31,640 bases of DNA. Origin: a virus. The stretch's first letter is position 1, and each line of letters starts with the position of its first letter. Under the pieces are notes generated by a model. It worked only from the letters and a program-made list of their open reading frames with translations. It was not told the DNA's origin and did not search any database. Positions 1 to 5,983 of the stretch are shown piece after piece. Position numbers and translations under genes: made by a program. The stretch is taken from IMG/VR virus record IMGVR_UViG_3300027963_000026, positions 1 through 31,640 of that record. One strand, 5' to 3'.

Positions 1-331
1 CAAAAGAGATAGGGTTTGGTTCGTTGCCCACTCCGACAGCATCGGATTGGAAGGGGGGATGTACGAGAGCGGGAGAGAACGCAAAGTTTCAAGACAGTAT
101 GCTACAACATTACATCCACGCAAGACACGGGATTGTTGGGAAAACTTCCCAACTCAGCCCCCAATTTATAATGGAAATGATGGGATTCCCACCCGATTGG
201 ACACTATCTCCGTTCCTAAATGGAGAATCGAGTCAGTCAAAGCTGGAGGAAACGCAATCGTCCCACAAGTTGCACACCAAATATTTAAAGCAATACAAGA
301 ATATGAGCGATGTAACGGTAGGGGATTATAA
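1..331 (+). CDS. dcm: C5 cytosine DNA methyltransferase, 3' part (continues from window end)
   Basis: This is the C-terminal part of a cytosine-5 DNA methyltransferase whose first part lies at 31062-31640. Joined through the 127-bp overlap the gene is 260 codons. The piece here opens with motif VIII (KRDRVWFVA), then a very short target-recognition segment, then motifs IX-X: RLDTISVPKWR followed by GNAIVPQVAHQIF, which closes the cofactor site. The enzyme transfers a methyl group from S-adenosylmethionine to cytosine, probably to protect phage DNA from host restriction. It is small for the family because the recognition domain is only about 40 residues. Its GC content (about 48%) is far above the sequence just after its stop (near 30%). 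A second open frame overlaps it in the +1 frame. Confidence 0.9.
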   Translation, partial: KRDRVWFVAHSDSIGLEGGMYESGRERKVSRQYATTLHPRKTRDCWENFPTQPPIYNGNDGIPTRLDTISVPKWRIESVKAGGNAIVPQVAHQIFKAIQEYERCNGRGL

Positions 332-539
332 TATATATCCGGAATTAAAATTAAGGTCGGTAGATAAATTAAAAATAGTTTCTATATTTGAAGAATATAC
401 AAATCAGGATATTAGTGTTATGGAGTTATCTAAAAAACATAACGTACCATTTCAGAAATTATCTTGGCTAATAGAACAACACTTATTACCTACAAGAGCA
501 GAAGAAACAAGAATAATAGCATTACAATCAAAAGTATAA
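3..539 (+). CDS. Overprinted +1-frame protein over dcm, fused to an HTH tail (3' part)
   Basis: This frame is open from 31204 at the window end, across the circular junction, to the stop at 539: 282 codons if started at ATG 31204. About 213 codons lie on top of the methyltransferase gene in the +1 frame. The translation here reads EIGFGSLPTPTASDWKGG, then GKTSQLSPQFIMEMMGFP, then DWTLSPFLNGES. These look like family-conserved protein sequence, not a random shadow. I recall, unchecked, that C-termini of this kind occur in entries annotated as cytosine methyltransferase from Bacteroidetes elements. After the methyltransferase stop at 331 the frame continues alone as a small helix-turn-helix domain. 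That part can also start separately at ATG 303. It could be a translated overlapping gene, a frameshift product or, less likely, a non-coding shadow. Its biochemical role is unknown. Confidence 0.5.
   Translation, partial: KEIGFGSLPTPTASDWKGGCTRAGENAKFQDSMLQHYIHARHGIVGKTSQLSPQFIMEMMGFPPDWTLSPFLNGESSQSKLEETQSSHKLHTKYLKQYKNMSDVTVGDYNIYPELKLRSVDKLKIVSIFEEYTNQDISVMELSKKHNVPFQKLSWLIEQHLLPTRAEETRIIALQSKV
303..539 (+). CDS. Small helix-turn-helix protein
   Basis: This 78-residue protein starts at ATG 303, inside the last codons of the cytosine methyltransferase, and ends 9 bases before dnaB. The middle, around residues 24-60, reads KLKIVSIFEEYTNQDISVME then LSKKHNVPFQKLSWLIEQHL. It has the helix-turn-helix pattern of small phage or transposase-like DNA-binding proteins. 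It is in the same frame as the overprinted frame above it, so it may be made on its own, as the tail of the longer product, or both. Position between the methyltransferase and dnaB suggests a regulatory or replication accessory role, which is inference. Base composition falls sharply to AT-rich once the methyltransferase ends. Confidence 0.7.
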   Translation: MSDVTVGDYNIYPELKLRSVDKLKIVSIFEEYTNQDISVMELSKKHNVPFQKLSWLIEQHLLPTRAEETRIIALQSKV

Positions 540-548
540 ACCACAAAA

Positions 549-1904
549 ATGAAACCAGTTAAACAATTACCACAAGCAGTCGAGATAGAAGATGCTATTT
601 TAGGAATATTACTTGACCAACCTAAAGCACTACACTCGGTGATTTCTAAATTGCCAATAGATGCTTTTTACTCTCACAAGAACCAAGTAATCTACAACGC
701 AATTAGCGAACAATTTTCTGCATCACGTCCAACCGATTTAATCTCTATAAACTCAAAGCTACAAGCCGAGAAAAAGTTAGATTCTATTGGTGGTATAAAT
801 ACCTTAATGGATTTGACAGCAGGAGTAGTAAATACATCCTCTCTTGAATATTATGTTGATATTGTAAGCGAAAACTACAAAAGAAGGCTTGGTATTATAA
901 AAGCAAGTGAACTTGTAGATAAACTTTACAACGGAGATGAGATGGTGGATAACCTATCTTTGGCAAATGAGCTTACTTTAAGCCTTTCTAACGAAACATC
1001 TAACGTAGGTGGCATCCATATATCCAATTCTTTAATTGAGTTGATTAGAGAGCAGGAAATGGAGTTAAACGGAGAGTTTAGTGGTTGCAAGAGTGGATTT
1101 AAGGATTTAGATAAGCAAATTATAGGATTTAAGAACCAACAGGTTGTAATTGTTGCAGGTAGACCTGGAATGGGCAAGACAACTTTTGGGATTAATATTG
1201 CCTATCGTTTAGCAAAGCAAAATACACCAGTAGGCTTTTTTAGTTTAGAGATGAGCCATACCGAATTAACAAAGAAGTTTGCTGCTATTGAAACACAAAT
1301 ATCTAACTCAAGGATTAGAGAATTAGAAGAAAGTAAGTTACAAGAATATTTTACGAAATCTCAAAAGTTAGGAGCATTACCAATCCATATTGACGATAAG
1401 CCAAACGCATCTATTGACGACATCAGAGCAAGAGCAATTACAATGAAACGTCGCCACGACATTAAACTTATTGTTATCGACTATATACAACTAATAAACG
1501 TAGGCAAGAGCAAAGGCAATAGAGAGCAGGAGATTTCCGAGATTAGTCGTAAGATAAAGTTATTGGCAAAGGAATTAAATATACCGATTATCGCCATCGC
1601 ACAGTTATCACGACAGGTAGAAACATCTGACCCTAAAATACCTTTCCTACACCACTTGAGAGAATCTGGTAGTATTGAGCAAGATGCGGATATGGTATTG
1701 ATGTTGTGGAGGGCAGAATATTACGATTATCCCGAATTTGAGTTTGACGGTAAGATGGAGGATAGTAAAGGTAAATGTGTTTGCTTTGTACGCAAGAATA
1801 GAAATGGAGAAACTGGAAGGGTATTATTTAGAAATAATTTAGCACTATCTTCTTTCTACGATACAAGTGTTGAGAATTTTATTAAGCCTAATTTTGAATT
1901 TTAA
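549..1904 (+). CDS. dnaB: Replicative DNA helicase (DnaB family)
   Basis: A 451-residue DnaB-type hexameric helicase that unwinds DNA 5' to 3' at the replication fork. The N-terminal helical domain covers about residues 8-150, starting LPQAVEIEDAILGILL. The RecA-like motor follows: Walker A GRPGMGKT near residues 204-211, Walker B IVIDYIQLI near 307-315, the QLSRQVE motif near 352-358 and the SGSIEQDADMVLML motif after it. Length matches bacterial DnaB (about 450-470). It lies shortly downstream of the lambda-O-like initiator, so the phage likely brings its own helicase instead of recruiting the host's through a loader. No primase or DNA polymerase gene was found, so both must come from the host. 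Confidence 0.97.
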   Translation: MKPVKQLPQAVEIEDAILGILLDQPKALHSVISKLPIDAFYSHKNQVIYNAISEQFSASRPTDLISINSKLQAEKKLDSIGGINTLMDLTAGVVNTSSLEYYVDIVSENYKRRLGIIKASELVDKLYNGDEMVDNLSLANELTLSLSNETSNVGGIHISNSLIELIREQEMELNGEFSGCKSGFKDLDKQIIGFKNQQVVIVAGRPGMGKTTFGINIAYRLAKQNTPVGFFSLEMSHTELTKKFAAIETQISNSRIRELEESKLQEYFTKSQKLGALPIHIDDKPNASIDDIRARAITMKRRHDIKLIVIDYIQLINVGKSKGNREQEISEISRKIKLLAKELNIPIIAIAQLSRQVETSDPKIPFLHHLRESGSIEQDADMVLMLWRAEYYDYPEFEFDGKMEDSKGKCVCFVRKNRNGETGRVLFRNNLALSSFYDTSVENFIKPNFEF

Positions 1905-1928
1905 TTATATTAGCAAAAATTATTGATT
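1890..1928 (+). promoter_or_regulatory. Possible promoter, TATATTAGC element only
   Basis: A TATATTAGC element lies at about 1906-1914, just after the dnaB stop and about 15 bases before ATG 1929. The same nonamer serves as the -7 element of three better-supported promoters in this genome. Here there is no TTG or TTTG 20 bases upstream, so the call is weak. Confidence 0.3.
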
Positions 1929-2114
1929 ATGGAACAAGAAAAAGCATTAAAAGTATTATTAGAAGTGGCATTGGTTGCCCAGTCAAAAGGAATTTTATCA
2001 TTAGATGATGCAGTTGTAGTAAAAGAAGCATTTGACGTAATTGTAAAAACCTTGCCACAAGAAGAACCGGTTGTTGAAGAAGCTGTGGTTGCAGATGACG
2101 TTCAAGAGAATTAA
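1929..2114 (+). CDS. Small acidic hypothetical protein
   Basis: A 61-residue protein started at ATG 1929; a TTG two codons upstream is also in frame but less likely. The first 45 residues are helical and hydrophobic in pattern (ALKVLLEVALVAQSKG). The C-terminal tail is strongly acidic (EEPVVEEAVVADDVQEN). It follows dnaB after a short gap that contains a TATATTAGC element. It overlaps the next gene by 20 bases. I do not recognise the family. Confidence 0.75.
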   Translation: MEQEKALKVLLEVALVAQSKGILSLDDAVVVKEAFDVIVKTLPQEEPVVEEAVVADDVQEN

Positions 2115-2301
2115 CTACAACATTGAGCTATTAGAATTAGTAAAAGATTATCTTTTAGCCAATCCAGATGTTAGATTTTGCCAAGCATTATATGCTCTTG
2201 GTATTGTTGATAAGCAGGATAGGTTTTATGAAGAGTCATCTAAAACATTAGCAAGATTAAGAGCCAATTTAGAAGACGAGTATGAAGACGACTTATACTA
2301 A
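2095..2301 (+). CDS. Conserved small phage protein, unknown function
   Basis: A 68-residue protein from ATG 2095, inside the end of the previous gene. A start further upstream is open but would enlarge the overlap. The core IELLELVKDYLLANPDVRFC then QALYALGIVD, followed by FYEESSKTLARL, resembles a small protein common in phages of many hosts. Its function is not established. The C-terminus is acidic (EDEYEDDLY). The next gene overlaps it by 20 bases, typical of the tight packing of this operon. Confidence 0.8.
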   Translation: MTFKRINYNIELLELVKDYLLANPDVRFCQALYALGIVDKQDRFYEESSKTLARLRANLEDEYEDDLY

Positions 2302-2506
2302 AATAGAAGAACTTATTGGCAGCGAATGGCAATTTAGTCAATCAACAAAGGAGAGGGTTAAATTAATAAAAGTAGATAAGGCAAAAACTAAACTATCAGG
2401 AAAGGTACTTACATTTTCCCATATTGATTTAGACAAGCCTAATTTTGAAACAAACGAGCTTTATTTTAAACAAGATTTTTTAATTTGGGCAGATAGAATA
2501 AAATGA
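2282..2506 (+). CDS. Hypothetical protein, 74 residues
   Basis: The start ATG 2282 lies inside the last codons of the preceding gene, and the stop overlaps the next start as ATGA. The sequence alternates short strands and charged turns (SEWQFSQSTKERVKLIKVDK, then KLSGKVLTFSHIDLD), which suggests a small beta-barrel. No known motif was recognised. It belongs to the compact gene string between dnaB and the pyrophosphohydrolase. Confidence 0.7.
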   Translation: MKTTYTKIEELIGSEWQFSQSTKERVKLIKVDKAKTKLSGKVLTFSHIDLDKPNFETNELYFKQDFLIWADRIK

Positions 2507-2640
2507 GAGTATTGGAAGCATTAGTAGATGAAATATCAAGGCAAAAGAAAATTGACGCTTTGATGAAATTGAAACAAGTTAAAGAACAAGAGTTAAAAGA
2601 AATTAGAAAGGCATTAAGATTAGTAATTCAAAAGCGATGA
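2503..2640 (+). CDS. Very small helical protein, 45 residues
   Basis: This reads from ATG 2503, overlapping the previous stop by 4 bases, to TGA at 2640, which overlaps the next start as ATGA. The translation is almost entirely heptad-like and charged (MRVLEALVDEISRQKKIDAL, then KEQELKEIRKALRL), predicting one long helix or a coiled coil. Both junctions are translationally coupled, which supports it as a real gene despite its size. Function unknown. Confidence 0.7.
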   Translation: MRVLEALVDEISRQKKIDALMKLKQVKEQELKEIRKALRLVIQKR

Positions 2641-3065
2641 GCATAGAGGATAGCTTCAAGTACAAGTACAATTATATTCAGGATGAGTCGTACCAGAAAC
2701 ATTTAGACGAAAAGCATCCAAAGAATGTAAGCAATGTAATTAATACCGAGCGTATTTTTGAAAGTGGCAGCAAGAGAGATGATGATACCGATAAGCCATT
2801 AGTAAACCACTTAACTGCATATACTCGTTTACGATTTGGTTACTTACTTCGTGAAGGTGCTAATAAATATGGGAAGAATAACTGGCAGAAAGGTCAGCCA
2901 ACTGAAACTGCATTAGAAAGCCTACACCGGCATTTAGCAAAGTATGAGATGGGAGATAGAAGCGAAGATCACTTGTCGGCTATTATATTTAACGTACAGT
3001 TGATCCTAAAGAATGAAGAGAAAGAAGGAATAAGTGTTGATAGTTTTTATAAGAAAGTTAAATAA
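2637..3065 (+). CDS. dATP/dGTP pyrophosphohydrolase-like protein (MazG/MazZ-type fold)
   Basis: A 142-residue protein. The central and C-terminal parts carry the pattern REGANKYGKNNWQKGQP, then ALESLHRHLAKYEMGD and EDHLSAIIFNVQLIL. This resembles the all-alpha nucleotide pyrophosphohydrolase N-terminal family that includes phage dATP/dGTP diphosphohydrolases. Acidic and histidine residues in those helices would hold magnesium and the dNTP. Likely role: adjusting or clearing nucleotide pools during phage replication. In phages with 2-aminoadenine DNA a related enzyme (MazZ) is paired with PurZ, but no PurZ is present here, so a Z genome is not implied. It is the last gene of the forward operon. 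Confidence 0.75.
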   Translation: MSIEDSFKYKYNYIQDESYQKHLDEKHPKNVSNVINTERIFESGSKRDDDTDKPLVNHLTAYTRLRFGYLLREGANKYGKNNWQKGQPTETALESLHRHLAKYEMGDRSEDHLSAIIFNVQLILKNEEKEGISVDSFYKKVK

Positions 3066-3093
3066 GATTTAGTATTTTTGGTTGTGGTTATCG

Positions 3094-3155
3094 CCCAAAG
3101 GGTTTTTTCATTGGTTTCCCTTTTGGGTAAAGATTGGGGGCGATTAGCCCCCTTT
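3094..3155. terminator. Convergent terminator region with two hairpins
   Basis: Two hairpins fill the gap where the forward operon meets the reverse late operon. The first pairs CCCAAAGGG (3094-3102) with CCCTTTTGGG (3118-3127), with one bulged base. The second is GGGGGC, loop GATTA, GCCCCC (3136-3152), followed by TTTCTCGTTTT. The second looks like a rho-independent terminator for the forward transcript. The pair may act in both directions. Confidence 0.6.
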
Positions 3156-3161
3156 CTCGTT

Positions 3162-3551
3162 TTACACCTCCGCAATTTCTATAACCAACCTATCTTCACC
3201 TTCCTCGTAACAATAACTTAATTCCTTAACGTACTTTACATTATCGTCTAAAAATATTTGTCCTTTAGCAAGGTCTAAAAAGCACTTGGCCCATAAGCCA
3301 CATTTATTATCTAAATCCCAATTTTTTAGATTACGACGATATATTAATTTAATCTTAACTGGCTTTTCTATAAGACCTATTTCTGCAAACTCTTTACACC
3401 AAAGAAACTCTTTAAGTTCCTGCACAATTTTCTGCCTAACTGAATAATGTATCCCAGCATAAATAGCATTGTAACCAAGATAAATCTTACGCTTCTTGAC
3501 CTTGCCAATCTCGATGAATGTAGGAGGATTATCATATACTAACCTAATCAT
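3162..3551 (-). CDS. rusA: RusA-family Holliday junction resolvase
   Basis: A 129-residue endonuclease of the RusA type, which cuts four-way DNA junctions made during recombination or replication. The diagnostic acidic residues are visible: NWDLDNK at 77-83 and DD at 102-103, followed by YVKELSYCYEE and DRLVIEIAEV at the C-terminus. Length fits the family (about 120-135). It is the last gene of the late operon, away from the other recombination genes on the opposite strand. Its expression late in infection would suit clearing branched DNA before packaging; that timing is inference. Confidence 0.9.
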   Translation of the reverse strand: MIRLVYDNPPTFIEIGKVKKRKIYLGYNAIYAGIHYSVRQKIVQELKEFLWCKEFAEIGLIEKPVKIKLIYRRNLKNWDLDNKCGLWAKCFLDLAKGQIFLDDNVKYVKELSYCYEEGEDRLVIEIAEV

Positions 3552-3736
3552 TTTTGTATTGATAAAGCATCTAATATTGCGTCTATCTCATTACATATCT
3601 TTACTTGCAAAGCATACTTTTGAGGAGCATTACTATCTTCAAGAATTGTTAGCATTTCAGTCAAGGTCATCATATATTCGGCTAAATCGCCAAACGTAAG
3701 CCTTTCATCATTCTTTGGTTTTTCTTTTAAATCCAT
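3548..3736 (-). CDS. Hypothetical protein, 62 residues
   Basis: A small helical protein between the phosphoesterase and RusA, overlapping both (10 bases upstream, 4 downstream). The sequence, including LTFGDLAEYMMTLTEMLTIL and VKICNEIDAILDALSIQK, predicts two amphipathic helices. No family was recognised. Tight overlaps support it as a coupled gene of the late operon. Confidence 0.7.
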   Translation of the reverse strand: MDLKEKPKNDERLTFGDLAEYMMTLTEMLTILEDSNAPQKYALQVKICNEIDAILDALSIQK

Positions 3737-4479
3737 TCTATTTTACGACCTAAATCCATTGGAATAAATAACCCTATTTTACCATCTATAACTATACCAC
3801 AACCAAGTGTAGGTCTTTTAGCAAATTGTTTAGCATAAGCCACAGCATAAGCATTTACATCAAGTCCACAGCCTACGTTTAAGCCAAATATCATATCTCT
3901 ATCACTTGCACTATACATAACTCCACCAAAAGAATGGATATGGCCGATAACTGTTGATTGGCGATTATCCTTTGCTCTATTTAAAGCTCCCATCTGACCA
4001 CTACTTCCTGTTCCGTGAGTATATAGAACATTATCAATTTCGTGGGTATAATCCCATTTCCAACCTTTAGGATAACCCATAATATCGTTATAGGTCTTCA
4101 TCATTGACTTCGGTAAACCTGCTGTTTGCATCTTCCTAAAAGGCAAAGCCGAGTGGTTTCCAATACAACCATAAACCTCTGGAAAGGCAGTCCACCATTT
4201 CTCGTGTTCCTTAATAGCCAATTCTAATTCGTTACCTGCCGAATGACCATCAGGATCAGTTTCGTGGTAGCTTATAGCGTGGAAATCCGTATCATCACCA
4301 ATATCTACAATAGTATCTACTTGGAACTTGTTAAATACCTCGTAAATAAATTTAAAATAATCCGGATGAGTGAAAGGTGCGTGGCGGTCGCCAATAATAC
4401 CTACGACATTAGAGTTTCTAAAACTTCTAACTAAATCGTATTCACCAGAATTTAATCTTGGACGAAAGTTCTTTTGCAT
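3727..4479 (-). CDS. Calcineurin-like metallophosphoesterase
   Basis: A 250-residue protein with the ordered metal-binding motifs of the calcineurin-like superfamily: GDRH at 30-33, GDDTDF at 61-66, GNHS at 107-110, HGTGS at 155-159 and GHIH at 179-182. These bind two metal ions and hydrolyse phosphodiesters or phosphomonoesters. The normal GNHD/E motif is GNHS here, a small deviation. The substrate is unknown; phage members of the fold may act on nucleic acid or nucleotide second messengers. It lies at the distal end of the late operon, and its start lies inside the end of the lipoprotein gene. Confidence 0.85.
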   Translation of the reverse strand: MQKNFRPRLNSGEYDLVRSFRNSNVVGIIGDRHAPFTHPDYFKFIYEVFNKFQVDTIVDIGDDTDFHAISYHETDPDGHSAGNELELAIKEHEKWWTAFPEVYGCIGNHSALPFRKMQTAGLPKSMMKTYNDIMGYPKGWKWDYTHEIDNVLYTHGTGSSGQMGALNRAKDNRQSTVIGHIHSFGGVMYSASDRDMIFGLNVGCGLDVNAYAVAYAKQFAKRPTLGCGIVIDGKIGLFIPMDLGRKIEWI

Positions 4480-4939
4480 ATTTAATTGCGTTTGATTTTA
4501 ACACTAAAGTAAGAACTATAATGCTAATAATCAAGAAAATAAAGAAATCTGTGTAATTAAAGTTTCCTTTGGCGACAACTGACTTTCCTTTTTGTTTAAT
4601 AAATACGTTTCTATATTCCACTTTTTTCTCGTAAATTTTGATTGGAATGGACTTTTCTCCCTGTATTGATAGGATACTATACACCCCTTTCTTATAGGCT
4701 ATCTTAACTTTACCTTTACCATTTGTTGATAAATTAATAATAGTATCTTTTAGTGGTTGAGTAAAAGAGTAGGATATTGTATCACTTTTTAAGGTAATAA
4801 TAGTATCTACGATTCTCTCGGTAACTATCTTTGTGTTATCAATATAAAGGCTATCTGTCTTTGTTACTATTCTTGTTTTGAAGATACCGCAAGAAGAAAG
4901 TAATAATAGCAAGAAGCATAAACTATTTCTTATCGCCAT
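4442..4939 (-). CDS. Lipoprotein with C-terminal membrane anchor, candidate unimolecular spanin
   Basis: A 165-residue protein. The N-terminus is a lipoprotein signal: basic start, leucine-rich core and lipobox LSSC, giving a lipidated Cys17. Near residues 130-150 is a second hydrophobic helix (FFIFLIISIIVLTLVL), then a basic tail (KSNAIKYAKELSSKIKFW). The region between is rich in beta-strand patterns. An outer-membrane lipid at one end and an inner-membrane helix at the other is the architecture of a u-spanin such as T1 gp11, which fuses the two membranes at the last step of lysis of Gram-negative cells. It sits next to the lysozyme and holin-like genes. An alternative is an unrelated membrane lipoprotein. 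Confidence 0.65.
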   Translation of the reverse strand: MAIRNSLCFLLLLLSSCGIFKTRIVTKTDSLYIDNTKIVTERIVDTIITLKSDTISYSFTQPLKDTIINLSTNGKGKVKIAYKKGVYSILSIQGEKSIPIKIYEKKVEYRNVFIKQKGKSVVAKGNFNYTDFFIFLIISIIVLTLVLKSNAIKYAKELSSKIKFW

Positions 4940-5102
4940 CTTTCGCTTGTAATAAACCTATACCTATACCAATAGTAACTGCTGAATCTGTCCAATTAGT
5001 TTTGCCCATAAGAACAGAAACAATACCACCAACAATTAATCCCCATCCAATAGCACTTGTCTTCCAACTCTTGCCTAATAACTTAAATAATAATTTTTCC
5101 AT
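4923..5102 (-). CDS. Small holin-like membrane protein, 59 residues
   Basis: This short gene reads from 5102 down to a stop at 4923, overlapping the lipoprotein gene by 17 bases. A basic amphipathic start (MEKLLFKLLGKSWK) is followed by a glycine-rich hydrophobic stretch (IGWGLIVGGIVSVLMG), a second mildly hydrophobic stretch (SAVTIGIGIGLL) and a charged end (QAKDGDKK). Size, topology and position between lysozyme and lipoprotein fit a holin that permeabilises the inner membrane, but no specific family was recognised. Confidence 0.7.
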   Translation of the reverse strand: MEKLLFKLLGKSWKTSAIGWGLIVGGIVSVLMGKTNWTDSAVTIGIGIGLLQAKDGDKK

Positions 5103-5245
5103 TACTTTCCTTGCCCCCTATATTTTTTAGTGTATAATTTAGATTGTTTTAATTTAGAAGCTCCTTTTTTAGAATGGCGACCTGGTCTTTTTCTTTTAGG
5201 CTTCTTCTTAAATAATTTAATATCTGCTACTTTTGCTCTTGCCAT
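5102..5245 (-). CDS. Small highly basic protein, 47 residues
   Basis: The gene runs from ATG at 5245 to a stop whose last base is 5102, sharing one base with the next start. About 40% of residues are Lys or Arg (LFKKKPKRKRPGRHSKKGAS, then KLKQSKLYTKKYRGQGK). The pattern is like small basic proteins often found near phage lysis or structural genes; function is unknown. It might bind nucleic acid or be a minor structural component. Spacing of one base to the lysozyme gene upstream supports it as part of the operon. Confidence 0.75.
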   Translation of the reverse strand: MARAKVADIKLFKKKPKRKRPGRHSKKGASKLKQSKLYTKKYRGQGK

Positions 5246-5246
5246 C

Positions 5247-5699
5247 TTATTTGCCTAAATATAATTGGTATTCTCTTTTTCTTCTGTTTAGTAAAATTGG
5301 TTTACCTCCTGCATTCTTCCACATCTCAAAGGCAGCACCTATCGTAGGGTCATTCGGATTAGCATTAACTTTTTTTACTAACGTAGATTTATTAAATGCT
5401 CCTGTGCCAATGTTAAAGCAAAGGCTAACCAAAGCGTCAAACTGATTCTGATTTATATCATCACGAGTATGGGCATACACACACATCTCATAATGCTTCA
5501 AAACATTCTGGAATAGGATATAAGCACGTTCCTTTGTAATAGGCTTATCGGTCATTTTAACCTTCGTACCGTCTTCGTAATAGGTAGAGCCAATACCAAT
5601 CGTAGGAACTCCTGCACTACACTTATATGGCTTTAAAACAAGTCCTTCTTCTTTGGCAATAAACTCCAAACCTTTTTTACTTACTTTTTTAATTTCCAT
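5247..5699 (-). CDS. Endolysin, GH24 lysozyme (P1 Lyz-type triad)
   Basis: A 150-residue glycoside hydrolase 24 lysozyme that cleaves the MurNAc-GlcNAc bond of peptidoglycan. The catalytic stretch EEGLVLKPYKCSAGVPTIGI starts at residue 17. By alignment to T4 lysozyme, Glu18 is the general acid, Thr33 matches Thr26, and the position of Asp20 is Cys27. The spacing E-9-C-6-T equals the Glu-Cys-Thr triad of phage P1 Lyz. There is no N-terminal signal or SAR helix, so release through a holin is expected. The C-terminal part (NQFDALVSLCFNIGTGAF, then LNRRKREYQLY) is also typical of the family. Confidence 0.93.
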   Translation of the reverse strand: MEIKKVSKKGLEFIAKEEGLVLKPYKCSAGVPTIGIGSTYYEDGTKVKMTDKPITKERAYILFQNVLKHYEMCVYAHTRDDINQNQFDALVSLCFNIGTGAFNKSTLVKKVNANPNDPTIGAAFEMWKNAGGKPILLNRRKREYQLYLGK

Positions 5700-5983
5700 T
5701 ACTTTAATAAATCTGTGATTATTTTAATTGCTCCTACTCCAATAAGCGTAATCAATGCCCAAAGATAATTCTTGTATTTCTTGAACTCATCTCTCAAATC
5801 GTAAAATGACTTTTTTGTTTCTCTATAATCCCTAACCAAACCTTTGCTATCTGGGTCTAATGGACTACCTGCTAATAGGTCGTGAATATCTTTTACCATT
5901 ACCTTCATCTCCGATAATTGGTGCTTTAGGTTTTCTATTTCTTCAGCCATTGTATCAAGCCTATTTTTTTCGTGGGCAGTCAT
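5699..5983 (-). CDS. Coiled-coil protein with C-terminal membrane helix, lysis-associated
   Basis: A 94-residue protein. Residues 1-40 form a charged coiled coil (AEEIENLKHQLSEMKVMVKD), a linker follows, and residues 70-93 form one membrane helix (YLWALITLIGVGAIKIITDL). This layout resembles small holin or XhlA-like proteins of lysis cassettes. It overlaps both the tail protein upstream and the lysozyme downstream by one base, so it is translationally coupled. A role in lysis is inferred from topology and position only. Confidence 0.75.
   Translation of the reverse strand: MTAHEKNRLDTMAEEIENLKHQLSEMKVMVKDIHDLLAGSPLDPDSKGLVRDYRETKKSFYDLRDEFKKYKNYLWALITLIGVGAIKIITDLLK

Noticed and set aside
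1-127. Terminal direct repeat as a real packaging repeat
   Set aside because: It lies within dcm, its length equals a common assembly k-mer, and no other packaging signal is near. The terminase genes are about 10 kb away in the circle.
2637-3065. Evidence for a 2-aminoadenine (Z) genome
   Set aside because: Only a pyrophosphohydrolase-like gene is present; PurZ and a Z-specific DNA polymerase are missing.
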